From Acanthosepion esculentum (lineage: Eukaryota > Mollusca > Cephalopoda > Sepiida > Sepiidae): DNA of 64,000 nucleotides. The stretch covers positions 48,891,219 through 48,955,218 of the forward strand of contig OZ038517.1 of NCBI GenBank assembly GCA_964036315.1, in the 5' to 3' direction. Positions within the stretch are counted from its first letter, which is position 1; the number at the start of each line of letters is the position of its first letter. Positions 42,740-53,540 of this stretch are shown piece by piece. The notes under the pieces are model-generated. The model worked only from the letters and a program-made list of their open reading frames with translations. It had not been told where the DNA came from and searched no databases. Made by a program: the position numbers and the translations under genes.

Positions 42740-43020
42740 GACTTGCATTGCATTTTTATGCAATGAAGATGCAATGCATTATGGGACAGGGACGCAATGA
42801 ATTATGGGATCGCATGAAGACGCAAGGGATTATGGGTATATGGACAAATATAAAAGCAAGTAATTTTTCCCAGTGCGGTGTTCTTGGAGTGACGTTCGCG
42901 GTTGGCGGTGGGAAAAGTCTGTTAGTGCGATCTTGAGACAGAACTCAAGAAGGAACGACTCGAGGTTGGGATACTAGTTGGGAGAGCTCGAATTTACTCG
43001 CTGGTTGCTGTTTTCTTTTT
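42740..43020 (+). promoter_or_regulatory. Promoter-like or LTR-like GC-rich segment
   Basis: Three copies of ATTATGGG in 60 bp (GCATTATGGGAC, GAATTATGGGAT, GGATTATGGGTA), a TATAAAAG box at 42850-42857, then about 150 bp rich in CpG (GACGTTCGCGGTTGGCGG), unusual in this AT-rich window. This could be a polymerase II promoter or a piece of an LTR. No coding exon follows; a LINE A tail starts about 50 bp downstream. Confidence 0.4.
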
Positions 43021-43064
43021 ATTTCGCCATGGAATTTAAATGCGGTATTAGACTGTCGACAAGG

Positions 43065-43400
43065 TTTCATCCTTTTACATTTGAAATGGCTAGATGTAAC
43101 CATAAGTTCTACGTTGACAGATTCTTTTGTACACACTTCTCGTTTATGGAATTCACTTTTTGTTTCTTACTTTCCAGTCAAACTGGATTATGAAAAATTT
43201 AAATGCAATGTCAATCGTTATCTTCTGTTTTCTTAGGTTCTGTTCTTTTATTGTTCTCATTTCTTAATAATGCTTTTCTTTTGCTTATTCTATCACACTC
43301 GGTAACCCCTTGTGTGTTAGTGGCTAGAAGTGAAATGATATATTTTACATTCAGTAACTCCCTGCATGTTAGTGGCTTTGTTGCCTAGGTGAAAAGATTT
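43065..43400 (+). pseudogene. LINE family A 3' end, diverged
   Basis: RFHPFTFEMARCNHKFYVDR, FFCTHFSFMEFTFCFLLSSQ and YEKFKCNVNRYLLFS in broken frames, then CCCCTTGTGTGTTAGTGGC and a second tail-like phrase (CTCCCTGCATGTTAGTGGC), i.e. the tail is duplicated. Confidence 0.7.
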
Positions 43401-43961
43401 TTTTTGAAAAGTAAGAAAGAACATCACGTCTGTTTTGTTTGTGCCAGTTTTTAAATACATTTAAAAATCCCACTTCTTATACTAAAAGTTTTAATTCGTT
43501 TTGTTACGTTTGTTTTCCTTCTTATTTTTCTTTCGTAAGAATTTAAAGTTCGTCAGAAATCTTTTCTTTTTTTTTTCATGTTTGCAATGAAGTTTTCGAG
43601 AATTTCCTATTTTCATTATTTTTTTTTCTTTTGTACAATATCTGATTATTTCCTCGAATTATTTATTTATACTTTCGCTGATGTTGTAAGGCACGCGTAA
43701 CATTTGATTTTATCAACCGACTATTTATTTTCATTACATTACATTTCGTTCACGGCACTTTATTTAGTTTATTTTCATCCACTGACAAGATAAATCAGGA
43801 CAAACGATAATTCTCTTTTTTTCTTTTCATTCTTTATCATTTTCTTTTGATTCAGACATTTTTTACCTTTAATATTCAATTGTTTTTGCTTTACTTTTTT
43901 TACCGTCAAATTTTTAATTCATCATAATTATGGCAGGAGACCTGAAAATTCATTATTTTAG

Positions 43962-43999
<38 letters not shown>

Positions 44000-44090
44000 A
44001 GCAAATATGTGGATGTAGATCCGACGGTATGATGAAAAAAATGGAAAAGACAAAACAAAATCCGAATATGCAAGTTTACTGTTTTAATGT
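43401..44090. other. T-rich spacer with (TA)n
   Basis: Many T runs and a (TA)n at 43965-43996; no gene seen. Confidence 0.4.
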
Positions 44091-44102
44091 TGTTTTACTG
44101 CC

Positions 44103-44144
44103 GATGTCAGATGTTTCGGTCTAGTAGACCATCTTCAGGACATG
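44103..44144 (-). ncRNA. Hammerhead ribozyme-like motif
   Basis: Minus strand: ATGTC stem I, CTGAAGA (44138-44132), one extra T, stem II GGTC/GACC with loop TACTA, GAAA (44117-44114), CATC, then TGACAT. Stem I ATGTC/GACAT pairs perfectly if one base next to the cleavage site is left out, so it may carry a one-base insertion. No partner arm is visible. Confidence 0.55.
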
Positions 44145-44257
44145 GTTATTAGAAACATACTTAGGACTGGACGATATTTAAGTCAACACGAAAAGACGAT
44201 AGACACAAGACTAATCAGAAACAGAACAACTGAAATTCTAAAGTCAGCGTTCCCTTT

Positions 44258-45330
44258 TCTATCTATGTACCCGTTTCTGTATATCTATCTATGTACCCGT
44301 TTCTGTATATCTATCTATGTACCCGATTCTGTATATCTATCTATGTACCCGTTTCTGTATATCTATCTATGTACCCGTTTCTGTATATCTATCTATGTAC
44401 CCGTTTCTGTATATCTATGTACCCGATTCTGTATATCTATCTATGTACCCGATTCTGTATATCTATCTATGTACCCGTTTCTGTATATCTATCTATGTAC
44501 CCGTTTCTGTATATCTATCTATGTACCCGTTTCTGTATATCTATCTATGTACCCGTTTCTATATATCTATCTATCTATGTACCCGTTTCTATATATCTAT
44601 CTATCTATGTACCCGTTTCTATATATCTATCTATCTATGTACCCGTTTCTATATATCTATCTATCTATGTACCCGTTTCTATATATCTATCTATCTATGT
44701 ACCCGTTTCTATATATCTATCTATCTATGTACCCGTTTCTATATATCTATCTATCTATGTACCCGTTTCTATATATCTATCTATCTATGTACCCGATTCT
44801 GTATATCTATCTATGTACCCGTTTCTGTATATCTATCTATGTACCCGTTTCTATATATCTATCTATCTATGGACCCGTTTCTGTATATCTATCTATCTAT
44901 GTACCCGTTTCTGTATATCTATCTATCTATCTATGTACCCGTTTCTGTATATCTATCTATCTATCTATGTACCCGTTTCTGTATATCTATCTATCTATGT
45001 ACCCGTTTCTGTATATCTATCTATCTATCTATGTACCCGTTTCTGTATATCTATCTATCTATCTATGTACCCGTTTCTGTATATCTATCTATCTATCTAT
45101 GTACCCGTTTCTGTATATCTATCTATCTATCTATGTACCCGTTTCTGTATATCTATCTATCTATCTATGTACCCGTTTCTGTATATCTATCTATCTATCT
45201 ATGTACCCGTTTCTGTATATCTATCTATCTATCTATGTACCCGTTTCTGTATATCTATCTATCTATGTACCCGTTTCTGTATATCTATCTATCTATCTAT
45301 GTACCCGTTTCTGTATATCTATCTAGCCAC
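44258..45330 (+). repeat. VNTR with 26-, 30- and 34-bp units
   Basis: Units run CCGTTTCT(G/A)TATATC then TATC repeats then TATGTAC. Unit lengths differ by whole TCTA steps: mainly 26 bp at 44258-44560, 30 bp at 44560-44790 and 34 bp after about 44890. All three plus frames stay open (394-413 codons), producing large spurious proteins. Stop-free reading is a property of the unit, not evidence for a gene. Confidence 0.97.
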
Positions 45331-45339
45331 CCGTTTCTG

Positions 45340-45348
<9 letters not shown>

Positions 45349-45404
<56 letters not shown>
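45349..45404. repeat. (TA)n
   Basis: About 28 TA units directly after the VNTR. Confidence 0.95.
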
Positions 45405-45406
<2 letters not shown>

Positions 45407-45749
45407 GTTTCTCTATCTATTTGTCTCATCATTTTAGTTTGTGTAAAAAAATACGACCAACACATCGATTTTTAAACAAACAACAATTAATGAATGTATT
45501 AACAAAAAAAAATGACATTAATGTGTACACAGGTGAAAAGGAAAGGAAAAGACATTGAAAGACCTGGCTATTAAGGATGCACTTGTTTGTCTGGGTGACA
45601 AAGGCATGTGTGTCTGTGCATGTGCGTGTTAGCTCAGTCATCAGTGAACCAGGGAAATGAATGTGCCCCAGCGGGGATGTCCTCATACGTATTACTAGAT
45701 CTTTTGGTGCAAGAAGAAAAAAGTGCTTGAGGAAGGAAATGATTGTCTT

Positions 45750-45960
45750 TTTATATACTTAAAGAATGTCAGCTGACGGGCGTTTGGCTCTTATCGCTCT
45801 TTCCAGTATTGATGGGGGTTTCCTTGCTAACCTTCTATTTGAAGCTGTGTGGAATATTAACATCTTGATTATGGCATTAGTTTCTCTTTGAGTTAAGTGT
45901 GCTGTCCATCTTAGTTGGTTTTCACTGCCAGTAGTCCTCAAGTGATGTGGTTTCTGTTAT
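45750..45960 (-). pseudogene. LINE family B relic
   Basis: The minus frame 45759-45941 reads QLRWTAHLTQRETNAIIKML, FHTASNRRLARKPPSILERA. Same region as 32161-32270. Confidence 0.7.
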
Positions 45961-46189
45961 TTGGTAAGATATATTTATTTATGGGATAGGTTGTAGAATT
46001 TTTATTTTCTAAGATGACACAGTGGATTTTGCATGGTTTATGCCATTACTAAAGGATAACAGTGAAAATCAGGAAGAAAAGTATTGTCAATGGTCAGGAA
46101 TTGATTTAAGCATTTTAGATAACCACCTTCATTCCCTTTGTATTCAGTAAGTGAGAAGTATGTTCCACTTGAATGGGTGACTCTCCTGG

Positions 46190-46640
46190 AGGTTAGCATC
46201 AGTCATAAGGATGGAAGGCAGAAAGGGGTCTCCCAGATAATTAATAGAAATTAGTTTTGTTTTGGAGACATTAAAATGAATGTGCCATTCTTTGCCCCCA
46301 GTTAACAGCAGATTTTAGATCACTTTTGAGATCGGCTGCCAATTTCACCTTATCGAAATGATCAGATATCCTGGCAGGAGTAAATGGTTGTGTCATCAGC
46401 ATAAATACTGAGTTGTGACCTGAAACCATCAGTGTAATCCGACAGATAGAGCTCTTGGGGAGATGTGCATTAATTTGGCAGAATTTGGCAGCTAACTTCT
46501 CTTCCGATCTAGCACTAATTTCCCAGTGGGTAAAAAACTGGCTGGTTACATTCAATGCCTCTAAAACCAAACTGATTACATCCCATCACCACTGTTCAGA
46601 TTGCAAACTACCACCAGTCACAATGAACAGATGTTCGTGA
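46190..46640. pseudogene. Two LINE RT fragments head to head
   Basis: The minus strand at 46200-46400 holds RISDHFDKVKLAADLKSDLK and AVNWGQ (as in 26860-26957). The plus strand at 46480-46625 holds NLAANFSSDLALISQWVKNW and LVTFNASKTKLITSHHH. They come from related LINEs in opposite orientation. Confidence 0.65.
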
Positions 46641-46645
46641 GGAGG

Positions 46646-46691
<46 letters not shown>

Positions 46692-46751
46692 TATCACTGC
46701 TGATCGAACTCCGAACTAGAACGTATGTTCCCTCGGGGACGCCCAATGACT

Positions 46752-47170
46752 TTTTTTTTTAAGCTTTTCACTCCAAGCAAGGCTGGAAGCCACTAACCCG
46801 CAAGGGGTTACAGAAGGTTTGGAGGAAGATCAGATAGGAGCGGTAAAGGAGAGGATGTGGAGAAAGATAGTGGATCGATCAAGGCAAGGGGGTTACAGAA
46901 GATTTGGAGCGAGATCAGATAGGAATGAAAGGTGAAAGGATGTGGAGAAGGGAAGTGGTTAGATCAAGGCAACTGGAGATGTCGATTGACGTTACACTTA
47001 AATAGTTGGAGATTGTATTTGTCAGGGAAACGGGAATAAGGAAGGGAGTTCCACTGGCGAGATGTGCTATTGGAGTAGAAGAGACACCTACATTTAACAG
47101 TTTCAATGATGAAGGTGTGGGAACGGGATGCCAGCCTCATAGGACGCTTAAATTCATGAGGCCTGGGAAC
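46752..47170 (-). pseudogene. LINE family A 3' end (minus)
   Basis: Starts with a T tract and AAGCTTTTCACTCCAAGCAA; encodes SRQWNSLPYSRFPDKYN, LFKCNVNRHLQLP on the minus strand. Very similar to 31345-31785. It is joined at about 47165 to LINE family D in the opposite direction, with SLVPRPHEFKRP reading across on the minus strand. Confidence 0.75.
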
Positions 47171-47179
47171 CAGCGAAAG

Positions 47180-47830
47180 CTTAAGAGAATATTGGGATTC
47201 AAACTCACGTCCAACCTCAAGTGGAATTCCTGTATATGAGCCATCGCTAAAAATGCAGGTAAAATGATCAGCTACCTGTACTGTTCCAGTAAGTACCTGA
47301 ATCCTCGTGCCATCCTCTACTTTTATAAGAACCAGATCAGGCCGGAAATGGAGTACTGTTGACATATTTGGGCTGGAGCTGCACAGTCTTCACTTTCCAG
47401 TCTTGATAGAGCTCAAAAGCATCTCTGACTCCTTGTTGGAGAAGTATTATTTTCTACACTTCATCCTCTCTCTCTCTCACAGGTGGGATTTCGCGAACCT
47501 CTCACTGCTTTATCGCTACTACGATGGAAAAGTGCTTGGACGAATTTGTTCTGCCAGGGCTAACCTTCACAGCTAGGACCCGCTATACCACTTACACAGT
47601 TGTAACCCACCCTCATTCCCTCCATTATTGCATTGGTGAGAAGTAAGTTCAACATAAACAGCTTTTTCCTGCGAACCACTGGACAGACTCCCAAGAGGAT
47701 GTTTCCCTGATCACTACAATCTTAACCTGTTCAAGTCTGGAGTGAACCGTTATCTTCCCTCTTATCCATATGAACTAGCCCTTGTCATAACCTCCTACCT
47801 CAAGTGGACCCTGGGCTTTGTACAGGATGA
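47180..47830 (+). pseudogene. LINE family D RT C-terminal relic, copy 1
   Basis: Reads LKRILGFKLTSNLKWNS, AGKMISYLYCSSKYLNPRAI, LYFYKNQIRPEMEYC-stop-HIWAGAAQ, then DFANLSLLYRYYDGKVLG and FKSGVNRYLPSYPYELA. IRPEMEYC.HIWAGA is the conserved RT tail of jockey/CR1-like LINEs. Stops and frameshifts are present. The 3' tail has CTGGGCTTTGTACAGGATGA. Confidence 0.72.
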
Positions 47831-48140
47831 ACCTACTGTAAAACAAAAAAGTACTTAACTGTGTCTTGAGAGGATATTGGGCCTCAAACTCGTCCCTGAC
47901 CTCAAGTGGAATTCCTATATATGATAAATTGCTAAAGATGCAGGTAAAAGGATCAGCTCCCTGTGCCGCTCCAGTAAGTACCTGACTCCTCATGCCATCC
48001 TCTACCTTTATAAGAGCCAGATCAGGCCTACATTGGAGTACTGTTGACATATTTGGGCTGGAGCTGCACAGTCCTCACTTTCCAGTTGATAGAGCTCAAA
48101 AGCATCTCTGACTCCTTGTTGGAGAAGTATTATTTATTAA
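47831..48140 (+). pseudogene. LINE family D fragment, copy 2
   Basis: Repeats LERILGLKLVPDLKWNSYI, AGKRISSLCRSSKYLTPHAI and QIRPTLEYC-stop-HIWAGAA. It stops at GAGAAGTATTATTTATT. Confidence 0.65.
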
Positions 48141-48169
48141 TAAAATAAAACAAGAACAACGTAGATCAA

Positions 48170-49200
48170 AGGATAGAGCTCTTGGGGGAGATGTGCATTA
48201 ATGAAGAAAAAAAGATCGTGAAGAGTGGCTGTTCAGGAAAACCTTTGTATTGAAAATTCGGGAAGAAAGATTTTCAGTGGTCAGGACTTAATGTGCCACA
48301 TCCATGGATTTTATTTATTTCATTTACAACTCTAAAACTCTTGACGATCAGAATTTGGCAGCTGATCTCTCTTCCGATCTAACACTAAGTTCCCAGTGGG
48401 GGAAAAAACTGGCTGGTTACATTCAATGCCTCTAAAACCAAACTGATTACATCCCATCACCACTGATCAGACCCTGAACTACTGCCGGTCACGATGAACG
48501 TATGTCCCCTCAAGAAGGCACTGTGCCTTGAGAGGATATCACACCTGACCTCAAGTGGAATTCCTGTATACGATCCTTCGCTAAAGATGCAGGTAAAACG
48601 ATCAACTCCCTGTACCTGACTCCTCATGCCATCCTCTACCTTTATAAGAGCCGGATCAGGCCGAAAATGGAGTACTGTTGACATATTTGGGATGGAGCTG
48701 CACAGTCTTCACTTTCTAGTTTTGATAGAGTTCCAAAAGTGTCTCCGAGTCCTTGTTGAAGTATTATTTCCTACACTCCAACCTCTCTCTATCTCTCTCA
48801 GACGGGATGTGGCGAACCTTTCACTGCTTTATCGCTACTACCATGGAAAAGTGCTTGGGCGAAATGCATCTCCTGGTTCTGCCAGGTCTAACCTTCACGG
48901 CTAGGACCTGCTATACCACTTGCACAGTAGCAAACCACCCTCATTCCCTTCATAATCCAATCGGTGAGAAGTAAGTTCAACACAAACGGCTTCTTCCTGC
49001 AAACCACTGGTTTGTGGAACTGACTCCCAAGAGGATGTTTCCCTGATCTCACTATAATCTTAACCAGTTCAAGTCTGGAGTCAAGCATTATCTTCCCCTC
49101 TTATCCATATGAACTCCCCCTTAACTAACCCTCTACCTCGAGTGGCTCTCGGGCCTTGTACAGGGGGAACCTTACTTTTTTTTAAAAAGTACTTTACTGT
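48170..49200 (+). pseudogene. LINE family D relic, copy 3
   Basis: Starts with NLAADLSSDLTLSSQWGKKL and continues through RISHLTSSGIPVYDPSLKMQ-like frames, RIRPKMEYC-stop-HIWDGAAQ, DVANLSLLYRYYHGKVLGRN, FKSGVKHYLPLLSI, and the tail ACCTCGAGTGGCTCTCGGGC. Three successive D copies within 2 kb suggest local duplication. Confidence 0.7.
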
Positions 49201-49539
49201 GCAATTAGTGCTACTTGAGGGACACTTCTCTGACCGTCGGGCTAAGAAACAACATTCAGTATTTGTTCTCATCTCTTGTGGTAATATTAGCCATTTCCTT
49301 ATAAAGAAAACATTTGGTATTTAGTGACCTTGCAAGCAGTACTAGCCACGTTATGCTTTTCTTCACTCCCTGGTCATCAGCAGTGGGGTCAAAGTGTAGT
49401 ATCTGTTCTCATTTCTTATTGTAATATTAACTGTTTCCTTTTTAGAAAATACTCAATATTCATTTATCAAACAGCCAGAGTTCATTTCAATTGAGATTTA
49501 TTAATTTTTTTTTTTTTTAATTTTTTAGAAAAATAAGTT

Positions 49540-49810
49540 TCCCAAGAGCTGTTATTGCTCTTTTCAGTATTGATGCAGGTTTCCTTCCTAACCTTTTATC
49601 TGAAGTCATGTGGAATGTCAACATCTTGATTGTCATTATTTTCTCTTTGGGTTACATGTGCTATCCATTTTAGTTGTTTCTGCTCTTGGTAGTTTTCAAA
49701 TGATGTGGCTTCTCTTATTTTGTACAGTTCCTTGTGATTCTGTAGCGCCAGTCCACAATGTTCAAAGGATGATATTGCCAAAGCCATTTTTAATCATTCA
49801 TTTCCTCCTT
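49540..49810 (-). pseudogene. LINE family B relic
   Basis: Minus strand: NHKELYKIREATSFENYQEQ, KQLKWIAHVTQRENND and, in another frame, RRKPASILKRAITA. Similar plus-strand block at 32090-32270. Confidence 0.7.
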
Positions 49811-49829
49811 GTTGTACTCCTGACACGAT

Positions 49830-49960
49830 TTGATAGATAGATAGATAGATAGATAATGAATAGACTGAGATAGAGAACAAATTGAGATAGATAGACAGAT
49901 GGATAATGAACAAGCCGAGATAGAGAGATAGATAGAAGAAAATTGTGATCGATTGATAGA
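49830..49960. repeat. (GATA)n-based short repeats
   Basis: GATA runs separated by AATGAACAAGCCGAGATA-type spacers, same spacers as at 51806-51890. Confidence 0.85.
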
Positions 49961-50399
49961 CTAGTATAGATTTAGACATACAAGATTTCCCACAGCCATA
50001 ATATAGCTTCCCTGTGTCTTTCCTATAAATACTTTCATAGTAAATTATCTGATAAACTCTCTTCTGTGGCAACCTATCGCACGCGTACCACATGTGACAT
50101 GCCAAGCAATTTCCAATAGCATGCAGCCACAAATAACATCACGAAGTCCAAACCAATATCTACTACAACACAAAGAAGATATTTAGCTGTTTCAAAACTG
50201 CTCACTTATTGGACTCCTATTAATAATAAAAACTTTTAAAAAAAATTAAAAAACAGTTTATTTCTATTAATGTGCTTTACATTTTATTGCATATATTACT
50301 ATTTAAAATATATTGTAGAACAGGTATAATGACCTTGACTTGTCTAAAAATACGTATGCTGTCAGCACATAGGTTGCTGACCCCTGCTCTATGTTACCT

Positions 50400-50855
50400 A
50401 GACTCCATGAATTTAAGTGCATTACTATTTTTTTTTTTTTTTGACAGTAAGGTTCCTCAAGTTCCGTAGCTGTTATCTATCTTTCCAGTATTGATGGTTT
50501 GCGGGCGGGACCTTTATAACCTTTCATTTGAAGTCATGTGAAATGTCAACATCTTGATTATGCTATTATTTTCTCATCCATTCACAGTTGGATTGGTGGG
50601 TTATGTGCTAGCAGCTTCTTTTCTCGCACTTCTCACTTGTGGAACTCACTTCCAACTCCATGCTTTGTAGTCAAATTCAAATATTTAAACACAATGTCAT
50701 TCATTATCTACTGTCTTCTGGATTCCTCCTCTTTTTAGTGATCTCGCCCCTTAATAATGTTTCCCGCTTTTTTTCTGATTCTTTCATTTGTAATCCCTTG
50801 TGTTTTAGTGGCTATAATGCCTTGCATGGAGCTGGTATAATTTAAAAAAAAAGAA
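50400..50855 (+). pseudogene. LINE family A 3' end interrupted by LINE B piece
   Basis: PRLHEFKCI at 50395-50425 and FFSRTSHLWNSLPTPCFVVK at 50610-50670 belong to family A, as does the tail TAATCCCTTGTGTTTTAGTGGC. Between them, 50440-50580 is a minus-strand family B fragment (complement of GCTGTTATC.CTCTTTCCAGTATTGATGG). Confidence 0.65.
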
Positions 50856-50859
50856 AGAA

Positions 50860-51130
50860 AGAAAATGAAACGTCCTCTAACTGTTATCACTCTTTCTAGT
50901 ACTGATGGAATTTTCCTTCCTAACCTTTTGTCTGGTGCAGTGTGGAATATCAACATATTGATTATGTTGTTATTTTCTCTTTGAGTAAAACGTGCAAATG
51001 TGGCTTACATATATTTTGTACAGTTCTTTGTGATTCTGTAGCGCCAGTCCACAAGGTTCAAAGGATGACATTGCCAAGAGCCCTTACTCGCTCAAAGCCA
51101 TTTTTAATCATTCATTTCCTCCTTGTTGTA
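50860..51130 (-). pseudogene. LINE family B relic
   Basis: Complement of the family B block: GCACTTTCTAGTACTGATGG-like start, FHTAPDKRLGRKIPSVLERV on the minus strand, then ALQNHKELYKI near 51030. Confidence 0.65.
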
Positions 51131-51139
51131 CGCCTGACG

Positions 51140-51176
51140 TGATTTGATAGATAGATAGATAGATAGGAACAGACTG

Positions 51177-51210
<34 letters not shown>

Positions 51211-51530
51211 GAACAGACTGAGATAGATAGATAGATAGATAGGAACAGACTGAGATAGATAGATAGATAGGAACAGACTGAGATAGATAGATAGATAGGA
51301 ACAGACTGAGATAGATAGATAGATAGATAGGAACAGACTGAGATAGATAGATAGATAGGAACAGACTGAGATAGATAGATAGATAGGAACAGACTGAGAT
51401 AGATAGATAGATAGGAACAGACTGCGATAGACAGATAGATAGATAAATGCAATAATAACATTATTGAGGTCATTACACGTAGATAGATATGAATTGGATG
51501 CGATAGATAGATAGAGAACAAATTGAGATA
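51140..51530. repeat. (GATA)n VNTR with GGAACAGACTGA spacers
   Basis: Units of GGAACAGACTGAGATA plus three to six GATA repeats; unit length varies in 4-bp steps, like the VNTR at 44258. The 137-codon minus frame here is repeat translation. Confidence 0.93.
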
Positions 51531-51531
51531 G

Positions 51532-51778
51532 TGTTATGGGATCTTACCTGTAATGACAATGAACTCTTCCTGACACTATAAAGACTCTGCCTCTCAAGAG
51601 AGACGTATAGAGATGAAGTGGAACGAGTCGAGACAATAGTAGTTCACTCTAAACCAGACTGACAGTCATGCTAACACCTTTCAACTTCTTGTATTATTAT
51701 TCTGTTGTAATATATCTTTGTTATTCCTACTTTTGTGTTCGTGTTGATCTTCCTTGGTCCTAACCTCGGACCATAACA
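51532..51778 (+). mobile_element. LTR of an LTR retrotransposon with adjacent primer-binding-like site
   Basis: Begins TGTTATGGGATC and ends TCGGACCATAACA, inverted TGTTATGG/CCATAACA termini. It is followed at once by GTGGTGCGAGGATATTG, of the TGGTGCGAGGATA type found after gypsy-like 5' LTRs, then TACCATAACA (51796-51805), which looks like the last bases of the 3' LTR. The internal region is therefore almost completely deleted. Flanks are AGATAG and AATAGATAG. Confidence 0.7.
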
Positions 51779-51939
51779 GTGGTGCGAGGATATTGTACCA
51801 TAACAAATAGATAGACAGATGGATAATGAACAAGCTGAGATAGATAGATAGAAGAAAATTGTGATCGATTGATAGACTAGGACAGATTAAGATAGGCATA
51901 TAAAATTTTGCACCGCTGTAATATAGCTTCCCTGTGTCT

Positions 51940-52110
51940 TTCATTTCATTTCAGTTGTTTCTGTTGAAAGTCCTCAACAGATGTGGTTTCTGTTATCAAG
52001 TTGAGTTCTTTGTTTGTGATTATGTAGCGCCAGTTCATAAGATTTGGAAAAGGACTCACCTCGCCGAGACCTACAGGCTTTATTCGCTCAAAACCATTTT
52101 TGACCTTTGA
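51940..52110 (-). pseudogene. LINE family B relic
   Basis: Complement encodes TNKELNLITETTSVEDFQQK-like sequence; the phrase TAGCGCCAGTTCATAAG and ATTCGCTCAAAACCATTTTT match 51040-51105. Confidence 0.6.
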
Positions 52111-52559
52111 TAATTTATCGTTTCATTTTGTAATCAATAGATTGAATCAAAGATTTGACTAAAATCTTTTCTATGTACCGTGTAGCCTCAGGGCATGATT
52201 GATCATAGCCCTCCACAACGTCCTATCCATTGTAGCTGGTAGCAATGTTTGTCTTTTTACTATCCCTCTCAATCCCTGTTCAGCAATCCATCTATCTCGT
52301 TAGAAATATTACTCATTGTTTTTCTCTGTCCTTGTCCCATTCAATGTCTCCTCCTGGTTTTCCATCCAATGTGTGGCTATCACACATTGATTATAATAAG
52401 ACAACTTCATCAGGCAATTTAGCACGGAATGATTATGTGGAGTTATTTATTAGTTACATCTATAGTGTAAGACTTCTTGTTTCAATCTTTTGACAGCATT
52501 CATTTTTTTAAGACACAGAGCAACACAGTGGAGAGAAGATATAAGAATGTGATAGTTAA

Positions 52560-53540
52560 TTTATGTTATTCTATTATTTCTTTTCTTTTTCTCTTTTTCT
52601 TTCTTTTTCCTTTTTTCATTCTTTTTCGTTTTCTTTCTTTTTCAATTTCTTTTTTCTTTTTTCTTTCTTTTTCTTTTTTCCTTTTTTTTTCTTTTTTCTC
52701 CTTTCTTTTTTCTTTCTTTTTCTTTTTTCTTTCTTTTTCATTGTTTTTCCTCTTTTTCGTTTTTTTCAATCTCCTTTTTTCAATTTTCTTTCTTTTTCTT
52801 TCTTTTTCCTTTGCGTTTTGTTTTCTTTCTTTTTTCGATTACTTTTTCATTGTTCTTTTTCTTTCTTTTTCATTATTCTTTTTCTTTCTTTTTCATTGTT
52901 CTTTCTTTGTCTTTTTTCTTTCTCGTTTTTCCGTTCTCTTTCTCGTTTTTCCGTTCTCTTTCTCGTTTTTCCGTTCTCTTTCTCGTTTTTCCATTCTCTT
53001 TCTCGTTTTTCCATTCTCTTTCTCGTTTTTCCATTCTCTTTCTCGTTTTTCCATTCTCTTTCTCGTTTTTCCATTCTCTTTCTCGTTTTTCCATTCTCTT
53101 TCTCCTTTCTTTTTCCATTCTCTTTCTCCTTTCTTTTTCCATTCTCTTTCTCCTTTCTTTTTCCATTCTCTTTCTCCTTTCTTTTCCATTCTCTTTCTCC
53201 TTTCTTTTTCCATTCTCTTTCTCCTTTCTTTTTCCATTCTCTTTCTCCTTTCTTTTTCCATTCTCTTTCTCCTTTCTTTTTCCATTCTCTTTCTCCTTTC
53301 TTTTTCCATTCTCTTTCTCCTTTCTTTTTCCATTCTCTTTCTCCTTTCTTTTTCCATTCTCTTTCTCCTTTCTTTTTCCATTCTCTTTCTCCTTTCTTTT
53401 TCCATTCTCTTTCTCCTTTCTTTTTCCTTTCACTTTTTCCTTTTACTTTTTCTTTCTTTTTCCTTTCATTTTCACTTCTTCTTTCTTTCTATCTCTTCCT
53501 CTCTCTTTCTTTCTCGCTTTCTTTCTCTTAATTTTTCTTC
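52560..53540 (+). repeat. Polypyrimidine tract of about 1 kb with 21- and 24-bp repeats
   Basis: Nearly pure C/T on the plus strand. 52560-52920 is irregular TTTCTTTTTC; 52925-53100 is about nine 21-bp units (TCTCGTTTTTCCATTCTCTT); 53100-53420 is about thirteen 24-bp units (TCTCCTTTCTTTTTCCATTC); one unit near 53184 is a base short. The large frames on both strands (up to 364 codons) are artefacts. Mirror symmetry within units allows triplex (H-DNA) formation. Confidence 0.97.

Noticed and set aside
44142..45558. Three overlapping frames of 394-413 codons
   Set aside because: They translate a (TCTA)-based VNTR in all three frames; absence of stops is a property of the repeat unit.
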